Shown: positions 10,665 through 21,458 of the stretch, one piece after another
Layout: each line of letters starts with the position of its first letter
Position numbering within the stretch: the first letter of the stretch is position 1
Assembly: GCA_024663395.1 (NCBI GenBank)
Contig: JANFAH010000076.1
Coordinates: 124,001 to 188,000 of the forward strand
Length of the DNA: 64,000 bases
Reading direction: 5' to 3'
DNA from: Pisolithus tinctorius
Lineage: Eukaryota > Basidiomycota > Agaricomycetes > Boletales > Pisolithaceae
Translations under genes and position numbers: made by a program
Notes under the pieces: model-generated
Seen by the model: the letters and a program-made list of their open reading frames with translations, nothing else
Told to the model about the DNA's origin: nothing
The model's database searches: none

Positions 10665-12468
10665 ATGACGATGGCCTTAACGAGCGACGATGCCCTACCT
10701 TCGAGGCTCTATCAATATCATGACCTCAGTCGTCCCGGGCGTCCTTCCACCCGCTCTGGCATATCCCACTACATATTCCGTCGCCAATTCATTGCTTCGT
10801 GTGCCGCGCTTGCAATCGTCTCTGTCGCTGCTCTCGCCCTCCTTACACTCGTAACCACTCCCACTCAGCTCCAGTCGTTTCTCACTGCTGCTCCTGTCAC
10901 AGAAGTCGAGGATGCACAGTCCTACCTCTTGGGGCCACCCACCCAGAGCTTGAGAGGTTGGCCTCCTCATCATTCCTCGCTTACCCTTAACTTGCCTTCC
11001 ATTCAGACAATCTGCGGAACGACACAAAATACATCACCTCGTGGTTGAACGCAGGATGGAGTGCGTCTCGTCACAAACCAGTAATCCTCGCTCACTAACC
11101 TCTAGCGCGCCAGCCAACGACGTAATGACAATTGTGAGAGACCCTCCAGACCATGCAAGCGAGATAAGCAGCTCCTCATGTTGCACAGGGAAACTTATTA
11201 TACCTCGCCTTGATTACGGAACGCGTTCCAATCGTCCCAAGTTTCATTCCATCCCATATCGGCCCGGAGGCACCTACTTTACCCTTCGGCCATGTTTTTG
11301 ACGTCCCACGCCTCAGCAAAGCTCTCAGGATCCCTGTTCTAGAGTGGGATCAAGTCAAGGACGTCAACAGCAGTTCCCTCGACGAACTCGGGTGCTGGGC
11401 GGTCTGGCCGATCGTTGAGCAAGGGGCACCACCGCGCGATAGCTCCCTCATTCCAAAGCTAAATCTGGGCAAGTCTCTTACGTCCCATCACGTTTTGGCT
11501 AACCTGAACGCGGCGCAGACCTTTCATACACGCGGGCGCCAGACTGGGTAAAACTTACTGCGCCAGATATCAATGATAAGCACGTTTCGCTGTGGTCACT
11601 CGCCCGTCTGGCATATCCGGAAGCTCGGGAGACTGCAATTAGTCAACCTCCCGACCCCTCTCCGCAACATCAGGTATCCCTCCCTCCAGACGATCATCTT
11701 CTTTGCTATGATTACCTGTATTACACGGCGGTGACAAGCGTACGTCTCATCCTAGCACCCGAATAGCATTTCTTCACCCACCTCCCCATAGGCATGGGAA
11801 TGGAATTGGGATTATAGCCCGGTGTGGAGGTTCGTTGGAAAACACATGCACTGGAACGCAACGCTCGAGAAGCTCGCGGACGAGCACGCCAGACGAGCTA
11901 TGAACATTTCAGATGGCGAACCGACTCCCCCTGTGAGTCTTATGCTGTTTTTGTGTCTCTCTCACTTACGACCGTCGATCAGTTCATCTCGATTCATATG
12001 CGGCACGGCGACTTCCGCATTTACTGCAACGAATTTTCTGATGATCAGTGCTTCGTGCCACTACCCGCAGTCGCTCGGCGAGTTGCAGAAGTACAACAAG
12101 AACTCTTCGACAAAAAGGGTATTAACGTTTCACACGTCATCATGACGAGTGACGAAAGAGATCCCAATTGGTGGGCTGAAGTCCGCAAATATGGATGGAC
12201 TTGGGTAGATTACGCGGCCGAACGAACTGTGGAAAAATACGGCAGGTGGTACGTCAAAAGGCGTCCGAGATCGATTTCCGCCCCCCCGCTCATAGTCATA
12301 TCCAGGTATCCAGTTCTATTGGACGCCATTCTGCAATCCCGTGGGGCCGGCTTTGTCGGTACAGAATACTCAACGATGTCCCTGCTCGCGTTACGCAGAG
12401 TGCAAGACTGGGATGACGGTGCTGTGCGGATGGCCAAGTGGGGTAGACCAGGTGCCGATGACCATTGA
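10665..12468 (+). CDS. Putative GDP-fucose protein O-fucosyltransferase, type II membrane
   Basis: Likely Golgi glycosyltransferase of the O-fucosyltransferase superfamily, 478 residues. Eight exons: 10665-10956, 11007-11060, 11114-11133, 11189-11468, 11519-11739, 11792-11932, 11983-12248, 12306-12468. A short cytosolic tail and one membrane anchor (about residues 45-68, rich in Ala, Leu and Val) give the usual type II layout. The lumenal part has the early block NDVMT, then ISIHMRHGDF, which matches the conserved H-R segment that binds GDP-sugar, then VIMTSDERDP and, near the C-terminus, a stretch around GFVGTEYSTMSLLALRR that fits the last conserved motif. Exon 3 is only 20 nt. The intron at 11469-11518 begins with GC, because only that boundary keeps the frame. 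The start could also be the next ATG two codons on. Its head-to-head neighbour is a GDP-fucose-type transporter. The acceptor protein is unknown. Confidence 0.75.
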
Positions 12469-12687
12469 TCTTATGAGAACGGGCAGGGCTGCGATTAGAT
12501 TCCGTTCCAAAATTTAGGGTGCGTTTTATCCGACCCGAGTCTCACACGGACGCTGCAAGAATCATGGACCGCTTTAGGTAACACGTAGTATATCCAACGT
12601 GGACACCGCTATGAGTGACGACGTTAAGTACTCTTAGCCCTTCCCATTAAGTTACCTCGTCGTATAGTTACTTCTCAGTGCTGTATG

Positions 12688-13929
12688 TTACAGTCTTCGG
12701 TTCTCTGGCACCGAACGACGCATATACACCATATCGCAAAGTGTCGAATTCACTGGCGTCGGGATACCGAGTTGTTTGCCAAGGTCAACCAAATACCCAT
12801 TAAGATACTGGATTTCCGGCGGACGGCTGTGGATGATATCAAAAAGCATGGTTGAAATATTTCCCCGGCGACGTGCAGCCTGCCGAACTTCCTCCGAAAG
12901 ATGTTCTGCCTCAAGTTCGAGTGGCATTCTCCCGACGGGTATTTGGCTCGGATCTACATCTGGACCGAGCGCATCTACCCAGGATTCCGTCTCTTTCTCT
13001 AGTTGCCTGCGAAACAGCTCGGAAGCTTCTTTGCAAATATTCTCCAGAATGTTTGTGGAGCCCCGATCGCGGAAGAGCGCACCGTTTCGGCAACCCATGA
13101 GGGCTGTGAGAGGTTCGATCACGGCATCGACCACGAGCTTCCTCCGCATGGCATTCTGCACGTCTGCTATCGGACACCACTTCGCTCCTAGCGCATGCAA
13201 CGAATTCAGCGCCGCGACTGTCTCTCGAAGACCGCGGTACTGGTTATACAACGGATCCCCCGGACGCGTGATATCGTCGAGGCTGAGATGTCGCTCGTAA
13301 TTTGGCTTCGTTTCGGCAATGAGGGAAGCTTCGAAATCGCGTTTTCGAGGATCAGATACGATGCCAAATTCCAGCGTGCCGTGTTCGGCACAGACAACGT
13401 GGCCAGTGCCCTTGAGCCATGCGCCGTTGGTGTTGGACGCGAGAATAAAGTTCGGTCTTGTTTCTGGGTTCCGGAAGACCTGCTGGACGAGCTCCTCGAA
13501 GATGCCCATTCCGTTTTGGAGTAGCACGACTGTGCTGCTCGGGTTAAGCCTCGGCAGCAGCTGCGAGAGCAAATTCGTGGTTTTCAACATCCTCGCGGTG
13601 ACGAAGACGGCCGTGATGGGATCTGTGTGGACGTCATCCGCAGGTGGTACGTAGTTCGGCGTCTGGTCTCTGGTGAGATTGGGATTGAAAGTAACGCCGG
13701 CACCGGGTCTGTCGTGTTTTTCAAGGACTTCGATCTGAAACCCGCCACACTTTTGAATGACACCACCAGTTTCCACGGATAGCACATCCTTGCAGCGTTG
13801 GTGCGCGACCCATGCGTTTTTGAACGACCTGTGTATCAGAGTAACGGATTGGGAGGGTGGCAGGACCGCACGGAGGTGGTAAGCTATCAGGGTGCCGGTA
13901 GCCCCAAGGCCGAGCACGTAGAAACCCAT
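12688..13929 (-). CDS. Ketopantoate reductase-like (ApbA/PanE family) oxidoreductase
   Basis: Single-exon gene, 413 residues. The N-terminus holds a Rossmann dinucleotide motif, GLGATG at residues 7-12, as in 2-dehydropantoate 2-reductase, which reduces ketopantoate to pantoate with NADPH in pantothenate synthesis. The middle block VVLLQNGMG and the all-helical C-terminal half, with a conserved Lys in the MRRKLVVDAV region, also match the family. At 413 residues it is longer than bacterial PanE (about 300) and like the extended fungal paralogues, some of which act on other 2-keto acids. Its start is 196 bp from the start of a divergent aldo-keto reductase. Cytosolic or mitochondrial location is not evident; there is no clear targeting peptide. 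Confidence 0.85.
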   Translation of the reverse strand: MGFYVLGLGATGTLIAYHLRAVLPPSQSVTLIHRSFKNAWVAHQRCKDVLSVETGGVIQKCGGFQIEVLEKHDRPGAGVTFNPNLTRDQTPNYVPPADDVHTDPITAVFVTARMLKTTNLLSQLLPRLNPSSTVVLLQNGMGIFEELVQQVFRNPETRPNFILASNTNGAWLKGTGHVVCAEHGTLEFGIVSDPRKRDFEASLIAETKPNYERHLSLDDITRPGDPLYNQYRGLRETVAALNSLHALGAKWCPIADVQNAMRRKLVVDAVIEPLTALMGCRNGALFRDRGSTNILENICKEASELFRRQLEKETESWVDALGPDVDPSQIPVGRMPLELEAEHLSEEVRQAARRRGNISTMLFDIIHSRPPEIQYLNGYLVDLGKQLGIPTPVNSTLCDMVYMRRSVPENRRL

Positions 13930-14124
13930 GGTCGCAGCTAGCGCTGAACGCTGGCAGTGTCGTGAGTTGAACTCTCTGGTTGCCTGATTTGGAAATCAGA
14001 GATAAGATCATTGATGGTTCCGCTTGTCACAAGGACATCCCACAAACGAGTACCGGGCCGCCCGCAACTATTTAATAGACTCCCTTTTCGTGATTCCCAG
14101 ATCCCACCCATATCATTCTCCACT
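13930..14124. promoter_or_regulatory. Bidirectional promoter, ketopantoate reductase-like / aldo-keto reductase
   Basis: This 195-bp gap separates two divergent oxidoreductase start codons. It must contain both core promoters. No specific binding site can be assigned. Confidence 0.5.
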
Positions 14125-15689
14125 ATGGCGACCATCACCCTGAAGCGAACTGGGCAGAAGGTATTAGTAGAGTCACCACTCCCCAACGCTGAGAGACTTA
14201 TTGTGTTCTTTGATAGATGCCGTCAGTTGGGTACGTTGTTCTGATATTCTATGGGCGTATCGCAGCGGCTGATAGTGGATCCGACCGTGCAGATTCGGAC
14301 TGTGGAAGGCAAGTACACATCTGTTGCGGTTTCATTGGTAGACTCATGTAGGGACAATATTGTCGTGAGTGTAGGTAGACAAGGAGACCTGCGCAGATGT
14401 GAGTTCATTTTGCTCAATTTCCGCTTCATAGATTGATCAGAAATTGCCTTAAGACCGTCTACAATGCGATCAAAGCTGGCTACCGTCTTTTCGACGCCGC
14501 TGCCGATTACGGGAACGAGAAACAGGCCGGAGAAGGCCTTCGCCGAGCATTGCAAGAGGGTATCGTCAAGCGTGAAGATATCTGTAAGTAGATGATTTGG
14601 ATTCCTTCATTTGCGGAGCTCACCCGTTTACACAAGTTATCACGTCCAAGGCAAATGATCCCCGTCTTATCGCTTGCCTATGATGCTTACTTTCCTATAG
14701 TTATGGAACACATTCCACGCCCAAGAGCATGTAAGTTTGATCCATTCGAATGAGATTGGTTGTATTCAGTAAACCGCTGTAGGTCAAGAAAGTAACTAGG
14801 ATGCAGCTGGAACATTGGGGCATCGACTATTTTGACCTGTTCTTGATTCATTTCCCGATTTCCCTCAAATATGTTGATCCAAACCATCGCTACCCTGCGG
14901 AATGGATGGGAGACGATGGCAAGGTACATTTGGGTGAGTTTTCGAGTACGAGTCCGTTACTCGTGGCTTTGACGTGACCCAGAGAAGGTTCCCATGCACG
15001 AAACATGGAAAGCTATGGAAGAACTCGTTGATGATAGCCTCGTCAAGAACATTGGATTGAGGTATGTCAATCCTGCAGCTAATAGCGTGGCAAGATGATC
15101 CACCGCCTTCGTCTCGTGCAGTAACTGCCAGGGGTCCCTCATACTTGATATCCTGCAGTATGCCAAGTATGAGCCTCAAGTACTTCAGATCGAACTACAC
15201 CCGTATTTGACGCAGGAGCCGCTCGTTGATCTTTGCAAACGCTGGGGCATCGCTGTGACAGCCTACTCTTCATTCGGCCCACAAAGTTATCTGGAGCTCG
15301 GTATGGGGAAAACTGCTCCATCTCTCCTTGACCATAGTATTATCGGTGCCATAGCCTCGGCTCATGGAAAGAGTACGTAGTCGATTAAATGGCACGTTTT
15401 GAGAAGGTTGACCGCAGCTTCATAGCCCCTGCACAGGTTCTCCTAAGATGGGCGACTCAACGTGGACTAGCTGTGATACCCAAGAGTAACGACCACGGAA
15501 GATTGGTTTCTAATCTGCAATGCGACGGCTTCGACCTGACGGAGCAAGAGCTGGCGGCAATTAGCGGTTTGAATATGAACTATAGGGTGAGTTGCAGTAT
15601 ACTTGGGAGGATCCTTGTGAAGCTGACTTGATACGTCGCAGCTGAACGACCCTGTTAACATTGAACCCCTCTTGTCCATCTTTGCATGA
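14125..15689 (+). CDS. Aldo-keto reductase, D-xylose reductase-like
   Basis: NADPH-dependent reductase, about 317 residues, of the AKR2/xylose reductase type. The tetrad is visible: Asp and Tyr in [11 protein letters not shown], Lys in ITSKLWN, His in LFLIHFP. The NADPH phosphate-binding signature IPKSN lies near the C-terminus. Exons: 14125-14160, 14217-14230, 14293-14308, [gap], 14432-14583, 14637-14650, 14701-14730, 14783-14933, 14983-15061, 15122-15372, 15426-15586, 15642-15689. The first three join to MPSVGFGLWK. The frame from there to the exon at 14432 needs exactly two extra nucleotides to keep family length. These are offered by a dinucleotide at 14397-14398 between consensus splice sites, though the second intron would be only 33 nt. 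Introns at 14309 and 14651 begin with GC. The protein call is firm; the splice path at 14309-14431 is not. Confidence 0.85.
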
Positions 15690-15849
15690 GGGGCGTGTCG
15701 TGACTCTAGTGGCATACGTATGCAGGTGACTTCAAATGACTTGTACACTATTAGTTAGGGGGTATTTTAAGGAGACCTGCTGTGGAGCGCAGCAGGGCGG
15801 AGTTTTAAAGATACAATAAGAGGCGGACCGTCTCCACTGCAGTCCCCCC

Positions 15850-18287
15850 ATGGCTCCCACTCAGTTCAAGCTAACCAAGCGAGACGGTCCCACCCGTCGT
15901 GCCAACTTTAACACGGCACCGGGCTGGGCCCTATTGTCCTCCAAGATTGCGTCCTTATTTGACATCCCTAGCGAACGTGTCGGGGTGTCATACATAGACG
16001 CTGAAGGAGACGAAATCACTGTCAGTTCAAACGAAGAGCTGAACGACTACTACGCGGCACTCTCTGCTTCTGGAAATCCCGTCATCCCCAAGCTTACCGT
16101 GCTTGATCTTGGCTCTGTCCGGGTGACCACAGAGACCACTCCTAAACCACAGCCCAAGCAACCCACAGCATCTCAACAACCCCCCTTCCGCAACACGTTT
16201 GGAGGTGCAGATGTGTTCCCTCTCGTTTTTGAGGTAGAGGACGAATGGCAGAATTTACCTAAGGATCTAGGGAGCCTGTTTCTCCGTAAGGGCGCCCCTG
16301 ACAGCCCTCATGCCTTCGTCGAAGTGTTGGACAGCGATGCCAGCAGGTTCTCAGAGGATGAACCCCAGGATGGAAGTACTACTCGTTCTCACTCGCCCGC
16401 ACCGGCATCTGCTGTGGGGAAAGGAAAAGGAAAGGCGCGCGAAGACTTCCAACCAAAGGTGGAAGACGACGATGCGTCCTCGACTGATTCCGTTTCCGGA
16501 TCCGTATTTGATGACCAGATGTCTCCCAAGCCTCCCGTGCATGTCTTTGATGTGAGCAACGTCGATATATTCGAGAAAGCTGATGAGTCTGCCGCTCAAG
16601 ACGGGGTGGCCACTCCTGCCCAGGCTCAGAGCACCCCTGTATTCTCTGAACAGACGCTCAAGGACGTGCATTTGACGAATGCTAAGGAGCCTACTACTCT
16701 TGAGACTGAGGACCCACCCCTTCCGACTATCGATCCCATCGTACCTCCGTCCCTTACGCATGACGTTGCAACCTTGCTTAACAATTTTTCCAATGTCATC
16801 GCGTCTCACCCTGAGCTAGGGGAAGGCATCCGCCGTCTCGTATCCAATGCTGCAAGTGGAACCTACTGGGCCGCCCATCGCGAGGCCATCTCACGGGCTG
16901 CGGAGAATATTCAGAGGACTGCGGCAGCCGAAGCTGGGAGAACGATTGAGGAACTTCGCCGCACTGCGGAACAAGAAGCTGGCGGAAGAGTTGCGGAGGC
17001 TTTAGGGAGGGTGTTCCGCACCTTTTCTGACGGCGCTCCGACTCACGAAGGCGGTGAAACGCAGCGTGCTGATGGCAATAATATCGAAGCGTCGAACATT
17101 GGCGAGCAGGCACATACTACAGCTGGAGATTCTGGGGCACAGTTTGTCCCGGATCCGCCCAACCACCATGGGGGTCATCGGGGTTCGTGGTTCGGTGGAC
17201 CAAACTATCACCGTCATCACCATCCCCGTTTCGGTCCTTTCTGGGGTCCTTACGCGCCACCTCCGCCACCGCCACCGCCTCCAATTAGTATCCCCACAAT
17301 TCCCCCTGGACCCAGGAGTTGGCCTCGTCCTCCCCCCCATCGTTTCTGGGGTCGCAATGATCTGAGACCCGAACCACGACCCGTAGTGGTTGAGCCCTCA
17401 ACTCCTGTGATAGAGAACCGTGCTCGTGGTATTAATACTCCTGTGGTTGTCAACGTAGCTTCCTCACGTGTTACTTCAGATCCACCTTCAGCCCCAATTC
17501 AACTCTCCAGGTCGGTGGGACCTAATGCAGACCCCTCTGCTGAGGAGCTGCGCGCGGATCTCGAAAAGGCGAAGGCGGAGTACAAAGCTCGCAAAGAACA
17601 GTATCGTCAAGCCAAGGCTCTCAGGAGGGCGTCAACCCAAAGGCATAACGAGAAGCACGATTCGTCGCTAGAGAGGTAAGCATACGAATAGCTGCTTGGC
17701 ATGAACTATGTGTTTGACATATGGGCTAGTCCCGATATCTCTAGACAGATTCCGGATTTGGACCCAGTTATTAGCACCCCCAACAAGCATGTGAAGGCGT
17801 CGAGTGTCAATCATACTCCGATCCCTGTACCGGTGCCTGTAGTTGCACCAAGCCCCGTAATCCCAGAGCACTCACCGGCAGGGGTTCATATTGTCAGCAA
17901 CGCCCGTGGTCCGTATCCCCAGCTGGAGATGTTCGAGGTTCCCAGGCGTAGTCTCACTGTCGGGCACACAGGACGTCAGCACATTCCAGTTGAGATTAGG
18001 GAACAGGTACTGAGCCGAATCATGAGGAAATTATCAGATGTCAGTCGCGCTGCTTTGTTCTTTCTATATTATGCTGATGTTATTCCATACAGATGGGTTT
18101 CACCGCGGGGTCACACCCTAACCTTCATCAGAAGGTCACAGACCAGCTGATCGCCCATCCTCCGACTAGCAGGGACGTGGAGGACGATATTGTTACCAAC
18201 TTGATAGAAGAGCTTATTCCGACCACGTCAAACCAACCTCGCGCGGGTCCTTCTAGGGACAGTGGAATCCCAGGTGCATGGCACTAG
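15850..18287 (+). CDS. PB1-domain protein with candidate LIR motif
   Basis: 776 residues in three exons (15850-17675, 17730-18039, 18093-18287). Residues 5-85 form a PB1 domain: a basic first strand (FKLTKRDGPTRR) and the acidic OPCA segment YIDAEGDEITVSSNEEL. It could therefore pair front-to-back with other PB1 domains. The rest is mostly disordered: acidic and Ser-rich stretches, a helical Glu/Arg/Ala-rich segment around residues 335-390, a His-rich then poly-Pro tract around 435-480, and a short coiled coil near 570-600. At residues 130-136 the acidic stretch EDEWQNL is a good match to an Atg8-binding LIR core (W-x-x-L). The last 100 residues may fold as a small helical, UBA-like unit, but that is a guess. 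Exon 2 has two in-frame acceptors (17729 and one just downstream). p62/NBR1 resemblance is by architecture only; no ZZ finger is seen. Confidence 0.75.
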
Positions 18288-19676
18288 TGGTCGAATGTCG
18301 AAGAGTCTGTATGAATATCATTTGAGATTGGGTGAATTTTTCTGTTGTACCATGTACTGTAAAAGATCGGTAACGTGTGTAGTCAAGTAATAACTTTGAG
18401 ATTGTGCCTCTTATGTAAGCTGGACAAGATCGAAATTTAAGAGGAATTGAATTTTGCTTCCATGGCTACAGGTTTCAAGTGTATAAGTTCAAAAGAATAC
18501 CAACTACAGTAGGTGGAAAAGGACAAGAGACAAGGATGGTATTCGGGGTGACAAGTCGGTAGCTTCCGGTGGTCCCTTATTGTTTTAACCCAGACCGCGG
18601 ACCAAGTGTCAGACGTGTGGTCGAGAGCTGGTGTACGATGACGATGGCAATATTCGTTCACGGAATTAAAGCCGAGTTCTGTCAAAAATGGACTTGTCGG
18701 TGGGCGGCGACTCCCGACATCACGTCATATTCCGCTCAGCGAAATCGACGGCCACAAAGCAAACAACCCTTGCACAAAGTCAATCCGGGAACGCCCTTGT
18801 ACCTGCCACTGGGTGTGTTTGAGCTGACATCCTAAACTTCACCTATGCAATAGCAAAAGGCCTTCATATATTTCAGAGGTGAGTCGGGGCCAGAAAGTTC
18901 ATTTATGACCCCGACTCACCTCGCGCGTCGTTCTCCGGGATGGCGGGTTCTGCTTTGTTCCACGTGGACATTTCTTCCAGGTGACATCCGAATGACCCTG
19001 CACAGCTGCGTATTTGGTTGTTCGCGGAGACAGGGTGTTCGGGTAGTGGACCCGGTCGACGTCGGCCACTTCCGTTTCGTGGCAAGCAAGGACACCGTTT
19101 TATCCTAGGGGGGCGGTCCACTCGCTATCCACAGATAGCAAAGCTAGGTCACTGGCCTGACAAGGGACAGCAAAGCAACATGGCACTTTGCGTGGCCGGG
19201 GGAAATCAGATCCTTTATGAAGGAGACGGCGGTGTCCCCGTTGTTTCGGTGGACTCCCTCGTCCACATCTCTGCACCTTTGTCTCTTGTTCGATGGTGAA
19301 CGTCGTGAGGTGAGTCCTTTGGGTGCGCTGATGGGAGCTGAAAGGCGTCAACAGCCTTTTCCCAGCAACAAATAAAGGGCGCCCACAGGGACAAACAACA
19401 CGCTTTGGCAAGGACTTACGCTCCGCTTCCCTGGCATAAATCGATTGCAAATGATCTCAAAAAATACCACAAGTGCCACTGGACTAGCTGGATCGCATAA
19501 AACGGCGCAACGCCCACTCTTTCTCATCTACAACCTGCATACCCACAATCCATCCCCTGCCGCATAATAATATTTTTCTTGCATCGAAAGGTGGGTACAA
19601 ACAGGTCCCCCCATCTCGCCTTTGTCATGGATGTCATAGGGATGTTAACGACGACAATTTCAACCTTACAGTGAGC
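18288..19676. other. Intergenic, no gene seen
   Basis: 1.4 kb without a frame that shows a domain or coding-like composition. It should contain the 3' end of the PB1 gene and the promoter and leader of the F-box gene; a leader intron ending just before 19671 is possible. Confidence 0.4.
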
Positions 19677-21458
19677 ATGGAGCCAAACTCTGCACCACCT
19701 CCAGCGCACCAGCTCGTACAGATACCCACCCAAACTCTTCATCCTGGAATATCAGTCCCACTGCCCGGCACGCGCGGCTACGTTGCCCTACAGACTCAAG
19801 TCATGAAAGACACCCTTGCGAAGGCACCAGAACCAACGCCTGAAAGCAGATGCAAGGGTCCGTCACAAGAACTCTGGACACAATGGACGGAGGAGATTAA
19901 GAACGGGGAACAACAGATAAGAGACCTACGCTTCCGGGTCGACCCATCAGTCATCTCCCGTACGATCCGGCTCAAGTTCCTGAGGATTTGGATGTACTGG
20001 CGCACTTTCCGCCTTCATGACCTTCCGCCCGAAATTATTGCCAACATCTTCCGCTATGTCGTTTGGTCGACTGGCAACCCTGCTGAAGGCGTGGTGCAGC
20101 GGCTTTGGCTCACGTGGGTATGCCGGTTGTGGCGGGAACTTGCCATCGGGGACGCTACTCTATGGAATGCTATCTGGTTTCGCGATTCTGCCCCATATGA
20201 GCGGTCATTTGCGTGGTTCGATCGAGCTGGAACTGCTCCCATAGACATTCGTCTCGATGAGAGGAATGCGCTGTTGGGGAAAAATGAGGACCAACGCGTT
20301 TTCACACCCGAGCAGATGTCAAACCTCCTTGACAGGCTCTTCGTTAAGCTTCCGCAGATCCGTATGCTGGTTGTTATCGTCGATAAATGGGCCCCTGCTG
20401 TTACTGTCCTCCGTAAACTCCAGGAAGCTGGAAATGCCGGAATTCCTATCAACATCGAAAGGCTCGAGATTTACCGCACGGGCACACCTAACCCGTGGGT
20501 TGGACCTGACTTAGACAACGACGGTCATCGTGATCCTCCCCTGTTAAACGGTGGACAAACACGAATGTTAAATCACCTTTGCCTGGCAGGTGTGCACGTT
20601 GATTGGGACGAAACACCACTGCGAAACCTCTCAACGCTTGATCTTCGTAGCATGCCTGTGGACGTTGCCCCTTCTCTCGAACGATTTAGGGCCCTCCTTC
20701 GGGAATGCCCTATGTTAACCAGGCTTGCACTGGATGGCTCTGGTCCGCGACCCACCGAGAAACCCTTTGACCATATACCTGTCGATCTCCTGCATCTTAA
20801 AACGCTGGTTCTGGGGTCTTTCAGCCTCCCATACGCATGTTTTATCGTTTCACAGATCAACGCACCTCACTTACTGGACCTAACGCTGATGGCACTGAGC
20901 GGCACTGACTACGTACCTCTCATTAAACTACTTACGCCAAAGTTCACGGAAGTACGATTATTGACGCTGTACGGTGTGCACGTGGAGATGACACCCCTGG
21001 GCAAGGCAGCGATGGCGCGGTGGTTTCTAGCGATGCCTGACTTGGCATATGTGCGCATCGCACAGCTGAAAACGAGTGTGCTCAAGTTGCTGCTTGACGA
21101 TCCCGGCAAGTACATGCAACTGAACGATACTAGTAACTATCCAAGCGGTGACGCTTTTTGCCCCAATCTGAAAACGTTGGAAGTTCAGGCAATGCCGTAT
21201 GCGACCATCGTGGACTTCTGTCGACGAAGGACAGAAATGGCTTTGCCCATTACCAAAATATACTTAAACCCGCCTTGGGCACACACGTTGTCCGTACAGG
21301 CGGTGAGGGAACTTCGCAGCGTAGCTGCCGTGTACGTTGCTCCTGTCGGCACCAACACAGTAGAAGAGAATGAGTTGCTGCAGCGGGATCCAGAGGGTGG
21401 GGATGACGATGACGACGACGACGACGATGACGAAGAAGATGACGATGAGGACAATTAG
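19677..21458 (+). CDS. F-box protein with leucine-rich region and acidic tail
   Basis: Single-exon gene, 593 residues. An F-box-like motif lies at about residues 108-160 (LHDLPPEIIANIFRYVVWS, then a WVCRLWRELA segment), which is the common start of the very large F-box family of Agaricomycetes. Such proteins act as substrate adaptors of SCF ubiquitin ligases by binding Skp1. The rest contains irregular Leu-rich repeats (for example LSTLDLRSMPVD, LKTLVLGSF, LLDLTLMAL), expected to form the substrate-binding face. It ends in a run of about 20 Asp/Glu encoded by GAY repeats (21402-21454). The ATG at 19677 is preferred; a GTG two codons upstream is not a plausible eukaryotic start. The target protein is unknown. 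Confidence 0.8.
   Translation: MEPNSAPPPAHQLVQIPTQTLHPGISVPLPGTRGYVALQTQVMKDTLAKAPEPTPESRCKGPSQELWTQWTEEIKNGEQQIRDLRFRVDPSVISRTIRLKFLRIWMYWRTFRLHDLPPEIIANIFRYVVWSTGNPAEGVVQRLWLTWVCRLWRELAIGDATLWNAIWFRDSAPYERSFAWFDRAGTAPIDIRLDERNALLGKNEDQRVFTPEQMSNLLDRLFVKLPQIRMLVVIVDKWAPAVTVLRKLQEAGNAGIPINIERLEIYRTGTPNPWVGPDLDNDGHRDPPLLNGGQTRMLNHLCLAGVHVDWDETPLRNLSTLDLRSMPVDVAPSLERFRALLRECPMLTRLALDGSGPRPTEKPFDHIPVDLLHLKTLVLGSFSLPYACFIVSQINAPHLLDLTLMALSGTDYVPLIKLLTPKFTEVRLLTLYGVHVEMTPLGKAAMARWFLAMPDLAYVRIAQLKTSVLKLLLDDPGKYMQLNDTSNYPSGDAFCPNLKTLEVQAMPYATIVDFCRRRTEMALPITKIYLNPPWAHTLSVQAVRELRSVAAVYVAPVGTNTVEENELLQRDPEGGDDDDDDDDDDEEDDDEDN

Noticed and set aside
14809..14945. Possible frameshift in the aldo-keto reductase around DPNHRYP
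   Set aside because: Re-reading showed the frame is intact; the block reads through to the next donor without a shift.
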